DNA from: Sneathiella glossodoripedis JCM 23214
GTDB taxonomy: Bacteria > Pseudomonadota > Alphaproteobacteria > Sneathiellales > Sneathiellaceae
NCBI RefSeq assembly: GCF_000616095.1
Contig: NZ_BAMS01000001.1
Location: 1-64,000, forward strand
Reading direction: 5' to 3'
Length of the DNA stretch: 64,000 bases
Both the position numbers and the translations under genes were made by a program. Shown piece after piece: positions 56,591-64,000 of the stretch. Below the pieces are notes generated by a model. It was not told the origin of the DNA. It saw nothing but the letters and a program-made list of their open reading frames with translations, and did not search any database. How positions within the stretch are numbered: the stretch's first letter is position 1; every line of letters starts with the position of its first letter.

Positions 56591-58049
56591 ATGAAACATT
56601 ACGAAGAACTCACGGGAGGTGAGGGTAAGCGAGTATTTTATCGGGCCGAGCGCTTCAAAGCTTCCAACCTGATGCAGGAAATTTCCCCCCAAATTAATCT
56701 TGAAGAAAAATCTTTCGACATTTTCGATCTTAGCATGAGCGGGCTGTCATTCATCAGCTACACGCGGAGAGTGGGAAGCATCATTGGAATCAGAAATTCC
56801 ACTCACGTTGAAACTGGGCAGTAATGAAATTTTTCAAGGCAAAGGCCAGATTCGCAGAATTGAAAGTCAAGAAGAACAGCAAAAAGTCGCTCTTGAACTA
56901 ACGGGTGGCTATCTGGATATACAGAAAATCATCGCCCATCATGATGAAATATCCCTTCAAAATCGGATAACAAATGGCCTTAGGGACAAAAGCGATCTTG
57001 TACCTAGCAGCTATAAAGAACTGATTAGTGACGCTGTCTACATGTTGAAGTCAGCGCGCGAAACACTGGATGGTGTTGAGCAAAATTTGCCCGCCGATGA
57101 ACCAAGACGAAGTGAGCGAATTCAGGAAATTATTTTTGAGTGTGAAAAGGTTATTCTGAAACGTTGGCGCGACTTATCGCAAAAGGCGATGGTTGAAGTT
57201 AAAAAAATGCATGGTGACGCCGATGTCATCAAAGCTGCCAAACACTACACTGAGAAAGTGCTCACACCTGAATTGACCCCTGGAGCAAGCTGGAAACGCT
57301 CATATGAAAAGCCGTTGGGATACCCCGGTGATTTCGAGGTTATGAACTACGCTTATAACCTTGCACTACTGGGTGACACGGCTTACGAAAAATTCTGTCA
57401 TCGGCTAGGAACATCCACTGGTGAGTTTATTTCTACGCGGATGACCCTAGTTAAACAGAAAATCGCTGCAATCATGTCAGCCGCTTTTGAAAATCAACGC
57501 TCAGAAATCAATGTAGCCAGTCTCGGTTGCGGGCCAGCACAGGAAGTCGCCAATTTTCTCAAAGGACATGTGCAACCTGTAACCGCCAATTTCACGCTGA
57601 TCGATCAGGATCAGGACGCATTGTCATATGCCTATCAAAACAGTTATCCAGAGGTCATTCGTTTGGATGGTAAAGCCTCGGTCAATTGCTTGCATGCTAC
57701 TTTTCTGGAATTTCTTGCCGCTGGTAACCTTTTCAGCAAACTCGAAGCACAAGATATGATTTATGCCGTGGGTTTAGTTGATTACCTGACTGATCGTCGC
57801 GCGAAACGGCTTGTCAATGACCTGTATCGCAACTTGAAACCTGGCGGGACACTTATGATCGGCAGTATGTACGATTCCGATAGAAGTCTCGAATGGCAGG
57901 TTGAGTTCATTACAGACTGGCAACTTGAATATCGCGATGAAGACGGAATGTTGGCGATGGCCGCGGATTTACCGGATGATGCCACACGTGACCTAACCGT
58001 AGACTCAACGGGACACTGCATAATCCTGGAAGTTACAAAACCATTATAA
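56591..58049 (+). CDS. PilZ domain-methyltransferase fusion protein, frame broken
   Basis: The first frame gives a PilZ N-terminus with both c-di-GMP motifs, RVFYR (RxxxR, residues 14-18) and DLSMSG (DxSxxG, 46-51). The rest is in another frame: SEIPLTLKLGSNEIFQGKG completes the PilZ barrel, then a helical linker, then a class I methyltransferase with SYEKPLGYPGDFEVMNYAY, the SAM motif ASLGCGPAQEV and MIYAVGLVDYLTD. Two bases lost from the GAGA repeat near 56768 (or one gained) would read SYTRREWEASLESE, about 486 residues. The YPGDFEVMN context recalls the extracellular-factor/PhcB-type methyltransferases that make fatty-acid methyl ester signals. Product unknown. Confidence 0.8.
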
Positions 58050-58073
58050 CAAGAGCTGTTAAATCTGTAGAAG

Positions 58074-58087
58074 ATCAGCTTGCTGAT
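58074..58087. terminator. Short hairpin between convergent signalling genes
   Basis: ATCAGC-TT-GCTGAT lies in the 49-base gap between the PilZ-methyltransferase and the histidine kinase gene and could end both transcripts. The stem is 6 bp, so it is a weak call. Confidence 0.35.
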
Positions 58088-58098
58088 GACTATTGCTT

Positions 58099-59606
<1,508 letters not shown>

Positions 59607-59705
59607 TTAACCTAACTAAATCCTTAATTTTTGCTATTTTGGCCGTAGATTATTGAACTGGATATTTCTTTATATTAGAATTTTATTTATTTAATACTAC
59701 AGTAA

Positions 59706-61034
59706 CTACTGTTTGTTAGAAGTCATTAAAACCTTAAGGGCTCGTTTGGGGTGATAGAAAACCCATTCTTTGTCCACTAAATGAACGACCTTAAAAAAGC
59801 TTTCAATGACATCTTCTGATTTTGAAGAGAGTATAAGGTCCTTAAAAATATTTTTGATGCGCCAACCAAAAGGTTTTTTTCCAACGGTCTCAGGATATTT
59901 GAAATCCTGTCCCATTGCCAAATCCCATGGGGTTGTAAAGATCTGCCTTAATCTTCGATGATAGACCGTGGCGATACGACTATACGCTCCTTTGTCTGCA
60001 AAATCTGTTTGAGCCAACACATCGCCCAGTGAAGTTGCCGACAATATCGCGACAGACATTCCCTGACCGAACAACGGATTCAAACTAATATTGGTGTCTC
60101 CTACAGGTATGATACCCGCCGGGAAATCACTCATTTCAAAATATTTTCGGTACTGGCTGGATGGGAACTTGTGAAGACTGATTTCGCTCAAAAATTCAGC
60201 GTCCTTTACGGCTTCATACACTTCTGGCCTTGGCAATTTCCGGGCAAATTCCAAAAATCCTTCACGATCAGCAGGAGGGTGGTCTTTGTGATATCCTGCC
60301 AACGTCAACAACCATTTATCATTTTCCACACTCACAAGTGTGCAACCTCGCACTTCTGTGGGTCCAGTGGGATAGACAAGTAAACTACTCCAATCACGGC
60401 TACTGTCGGGGGGCAGCTTTAAAAAGCAACTCGCATAACCCAGATTTACAACAGTATTTTCAGTTGGAACTTCACCGAGTTTTTTTTGCTTTAACCATTT
60501 TGGTAATAGGCTCCCTCTGCCTGTCGCATCAATAACCAGCTCCGCAGTGTGAGTATATTTCGTGTCATGATCACCGCCCGTTACCACACCAGTCACACGC
60601 TCTTCAGACGGATCATACGTAAAATCAGATACCTTTGTCCCATAATGTATTTGTACATTTTCAAGCGCGGATACTTCTTCGCGAATACAGTATTCAAGTA
60701 ATGGACGGGATTGGAAATATATTGGAATTGAACCTGAAAAGCGTGGCATGAACCGCTTATTGATATACCACTTCACATCTCTACAAAAGTCAGCAGAAGT
60801 AGCCCCGTTTGCTTCGAGCTTTTCCGGCAGATCAGGGAAGAGATTAATTAACGCGTTTGCGCCACCTTTAAGCAGACCGTGAACGTGCCGACCTTGTGGG
60901 ACACCTTTTCTTGGGCCTAAATCCTCCGACTTTGAGTCCGCTTCAAAAATATCAATAGAATCAAAATACGGAGATATAGCTTTAGCTGTCACAAGCCCAG
61001 CCAGACTTCCCCCAGCGATAATCACATGCGTCAT
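59706..61034 (-). CDS. FAD-dependent oxidoreductase/monooxygenase
   Basis: A 442-residue flavoprotein with the dinucleotide fold VIIAGGSLAGLVTAKAI, VPQGRHVHGLLKGG, ELVIDATGRGSLLPKWL and the second FAD motif IPVGDTNISLNPLFGQGMSVA. This is the group A hydroxylase/geranylgeranyl reductase-like shape with a larger substrate domain. Substrate is unknown. It lies upstream on the same strand of the histidine kinase (129 bases) and after the ATP synthase terminator. Confidence 0.83.
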   Translation of the reverse strand: MTHVIIAGGSLAGLVTAKAISPYFDSIDIFEADSKSEDLGPRKGVPQGRHVHGLLKGGANALINLFPDLPEKLEANGATSADFCRDVKWYINKRFMPRFSGSIPIYFQSRPLLEYCIREEVSALENVQIHYGTKVSDFTYDPSEERVTGVVTGGDHDTKYTHTAELVIDATGRGSLLPKWLKQKKLGEVPTENTVVNLGYASCFLKLPPDSSRDWSSLLVYPTGPTEVRGCTLVSVENDKWLLTLAGYHKDHPPADREGFLEFARKLPRPEVYEAVKDAEFLSEISLHKFPSSQYRKYFEMSDFPAGIIPVGDTNISLNPLFGQGMSVAILSATSLGDVLAQTDFADKGAYSRIATVYHRRLRQIFTTPWDLAMGQDFKYPETVGKKPFGWRIKNIFKDLILSSKSEDVIESFFKVVHLVDKEWVFYHPKRALKVLMTSNKQ

Positions 61035-61106
61035 TCACATCGCCCAAAAGTTGAATTTTCGATCAGTCTAAGGCCAGTTCAATTTGAGCACAAGTGAACA
61101 GAGGCA

Positions 61107-61136
61107 TAAAAAAAAGGGACCGCAAAAGCGATCCCT
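61107..61136 (-). terminator. Intrinsic terminator of the ATP synthase operon
   Basis: On the minus strand AGGGATCGC pairs with GCGGTCCCT (one G-U pair) around a TTTT loop, followed by eight T. It lies 26 bases after atpC. Confidence 0.88.
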
Positions 61137-61162
61137 GATTTTTCAAAATGCAATGCGGCCTG

Positions 61163-61564
61163 TTAGCCCAGAGCTTCCAGAAGTTGCTCCAGATGATCTT
61201 TGCTTTCTTGCGCTTTGCGCCGCGTTTCATCATCTTTTGCATCTTCTACATCTTCACTGGCATCCTTGATGCGCTGTTCCAGATTGCTTCGTTCCAAATC
61301 TGCAACGTGAACAGCTTCTTCTGCCAGAACCGTGATTTTATCATCGGCAACCTGAACGAAGCCACCGTTGACAAAAATACGATCTTTCTCGGTATCCCCT
61401 TCATAAATGGAGATCACACCCGGGCGCAAGGAAGATGTAATTGGTGTATGTCCAGCCATCACAGCAAAATCGCCTTCTGAACCGGGCACTACGACCATTT
61501 CAAAAGCATCCGAGAGCAAAAGCTTCTCAGGCGATACCAAGTCCATGGTTACCATATCAGCCAT
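61163..61564 (-). CDS. atpC: F0F1 ATP synthase subunit epsilon
   Basis: The 133-residue protein has the beta-sandwich part (MDLVSPEKLLLSDAFEMVVVPGSEGDFAVM, about 6-35, AGHTPITSSLRPGVI, FVNGGFVQVADDKITVLAEEA) and the C-terminal two-helix part (EDAKDDETRRKAQ). It links rotation to regulation in F1. Last gene of the operon, with the usual order. Confidence 0.95.
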   Translation of the reverse strand: MADMVTMDLVSPEKLLLSDAFEMVVVPGSEGDFAVMAGHTPITSSLRPGVISIYEGDTEKDRIFVNGGFVQVADDKITVLAEEAVHVADLERSNLEQRIKDASEDVEDAKDDETRRKAQESKDHLEQLLEALG

Positions 61565-61587
61565 TTTCAGCTCTCCTCAACTCTGCC

Positions 61588-63011
<1,424 letters not shown>

Positions 63012-63062
63012 TTTAATGCTCCCTAAAGGGTCACTTAATTCTTCCAAAAACCGGTTGAAGTG

Positions 63063-63941
63063 CTAAAGCGCTTCAGCACCGGAGATAATCTCAATCAATT
63101 CGCTTGTAATCGCAGCCTGACGCTCACGGTTATATTGCAAGGTCAGCTTGTCAATCATCTCACCTGCATTTCGTGTTGCGTTGTCCATAGCTGACATACG
63201 TGCACCCTGCTCAGATGCAGAATTTTCCAGCAATGCTTTATAGACCTGAACCGAAATATTCCGAGGAAGCAAATCAGCGAGGATTTCTTCTTCTTCTGGT
63301 TCGTAATCGTAGTCGACTTCATTTTCCGCATCTTCATCGGAAGCTTCGGGAATTGATGCCGGGATCAATTGCTGTTCTGTCACTTCCTGTGTCAGCACTG
63401 ATACAAACTTTGCATAGAAAATGGAACACACATCGAATTCATCATTTTCAAACATCGCAAGCGCGCGCTGTGCAATAGGTTGTGCATCACCAAACCCTAT
63501 TCGCTTGGATCCTGACAAATCAACAAAATCAATGATCAGTTTGCTGTATTTCCGTTTCAGTGCATCGCGGCCCTTCTTGCCAACACAAAGAATTTTGACA
63601 TCCTTTCCTGCGGCAATCAGTTTTTCAGCCCGTTGAGCAGCAGCCTTGGCGATGGAGCTATTAAAGCCACCACATAGACCACGTTCGCCAGTGGCAACGA
63701 TTAACAAATGACGTTGATCGGACCCTTTACCTTGCAAAAGGCGAGGTCCCTCGCGACCTTCGAGGCCACTTGCGAGAGACACCATCATCGCTTCCATACG
63801 CTCCGCATATGGGCGGGCGGCGTTAGCCGCTTCTTCAGCGTGACGCAGTTTCGCAGCCGCCACCATTTTCATGGCTTTGGTGATCTTCTGCGTCGAAGTA
63901 ACGCTGGTGATCCGATTTTTGAGTTCTTTAAGGTTCGCCAT
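63063..63941 (-). CDS. atpG: F0F1 ATP synthase subunit gamma
   Basis: The 292-residue shaft subunit starts [20 protein letters not shown] and ends [22 protein letters not shown], with the central [15 protein letters not shown]. An acidic insert ([19 protein letters not shown]) near 205-225 is in the range seen in alphaproteobacteria. An AAGGGGG site precedes the ATG. Confidence 0.97.
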   Translation of the reverse strand: MANLKELKNRITSVTSTQKITKAMKMVAAAKLRHAEEAANAARPYAERMEAMMVSLASGLEGREGPRLLQGKGSDQRHLLIVATGERGLCGGFNSSIAKAAAQRAEKLIAAGKDVKILCVGKKGRDALKRKYSKLIIDFVDLSGSKRIGFGDAQPIAQRALAMFENDEFDVCSIFYAKFVSVLTQEVTEQQLIPASIPEASDEDAENEVDYDYEPEEEEILADLLPRNISVQVYKALLENSASEQGARMSAMDNATRNAGEMIDKLTLQYNRERQAAITSELIEIISGAEAL

Positions 63942-63970
63942 TTGAGGCTACCCCCTTTTCAGCTCAAAGG

Positions 63971-64000
63971 TTACGCAAAAGTAGTAGTGAAGCTATCCAG
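63971..64000 (-). CDS. atpA: 3' end of ATP synthase subunit alpha gene (partial)
   Basis: Only the last nine codons and the stop are in the window: LDSFTTTFA then TAA, just upstream of atpG, as expected from the operon order. The identification rests on position and on the hydrophobic-aromatic ending. Confidence 0.75.
   Translation of the reverse strand: MDSFTTTFA

Noticed and set aside
58050-58098. A strong terminator between the PilZ-methyltransferase and the kinase
   Set aside because: Only a 6-bp stem without a T run; listed as a weak hairpin instead.

Overview
The window reads as a chromosomal piece of a marine-type alphaproteobacterium of moderate GC content. The support is a GcrA cell-cycle regulator, a double cold-shock protein, an ATP synthase order atpA-atpG-atpD-atpC, a ribosomal/Obg/proline/NAD block (rplU-rpmA-obgE-proB-proA-nadD-rsfS-rlmH-gpmI-envC-like-ctpA-deacetylase-rppH), and acyl-CoA enzymes. 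The genus cannot be fixed from sequence alone. No tRNA, rRNA, CRISPR array, IS element or prophage was seen.

Layout. 1-4.1 kb: the 3' part of a tandem LamG-like repeat protein, two exported VPLPA-CTERM proteins and a crotonase. 4.5-12.6 kb: a DOPA-dioxygenase-like protein, a large exported protein of unknown function, gcrA, a broken membrane protein, an SDR, a glutamine amidotransferase, a CaiB-type CoA transferase, a double cold-shock protein and a peroxiredoxin. 12.7-18.4 kb: cobT and cobC (cobalamin nucleotide loop), an MsbA-like exporter, a PPP phosphatase and an MFS permease. 18.7-25.7 kb: an envelope polysaccharide/lipid region (UDP-xylose synthase-like, two GT2, lipid kinase, LpxH-like hydrolase, GT4, EamA). 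25.8-34.9 kb: CYTH protein, hybrid kinase, putA with a divergent Lrp regulator, an SLC13 permease. 34.9-38.3 kb: zur-znuC-znuB with a Zur-box-like palindrome, and MscS. 38.4-43.7 kb: XRE-cupin regulator, dimethylglycine/sarcosine dehydrogenase-like enzyme, acyl-CoA carboxylase, MaoC. 44-56.3 kb: the long housekeeping block on the plus strand. 56.6-61 kb: a PilZ-methyltransferase fusion, a membrane histidine kinase and an FAD enzyme. 61.1-64 kb: the end of the ATP synthase operon on the minus strand.

Two points matter most. First, twelve otherwise intact genes, including atpD, are each split by one frame break. Nine look like one lost base; the other three fit one gained or two lost bases. Several breaks sit in short homopolymers. 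This looks more like indel error in the assembly than real decay, so these genes are annotated here as single loci across the break. Second, the gene at 56.6 kb joins a PilZ domain that keeps both c-di-GMP motifs to a methyltransferase resembling the PhcB/extracellular-factor type. It lies tail-to-tail with a membrane histidine kinase, and this is the best candidate in the window for an undescribed signalling module.
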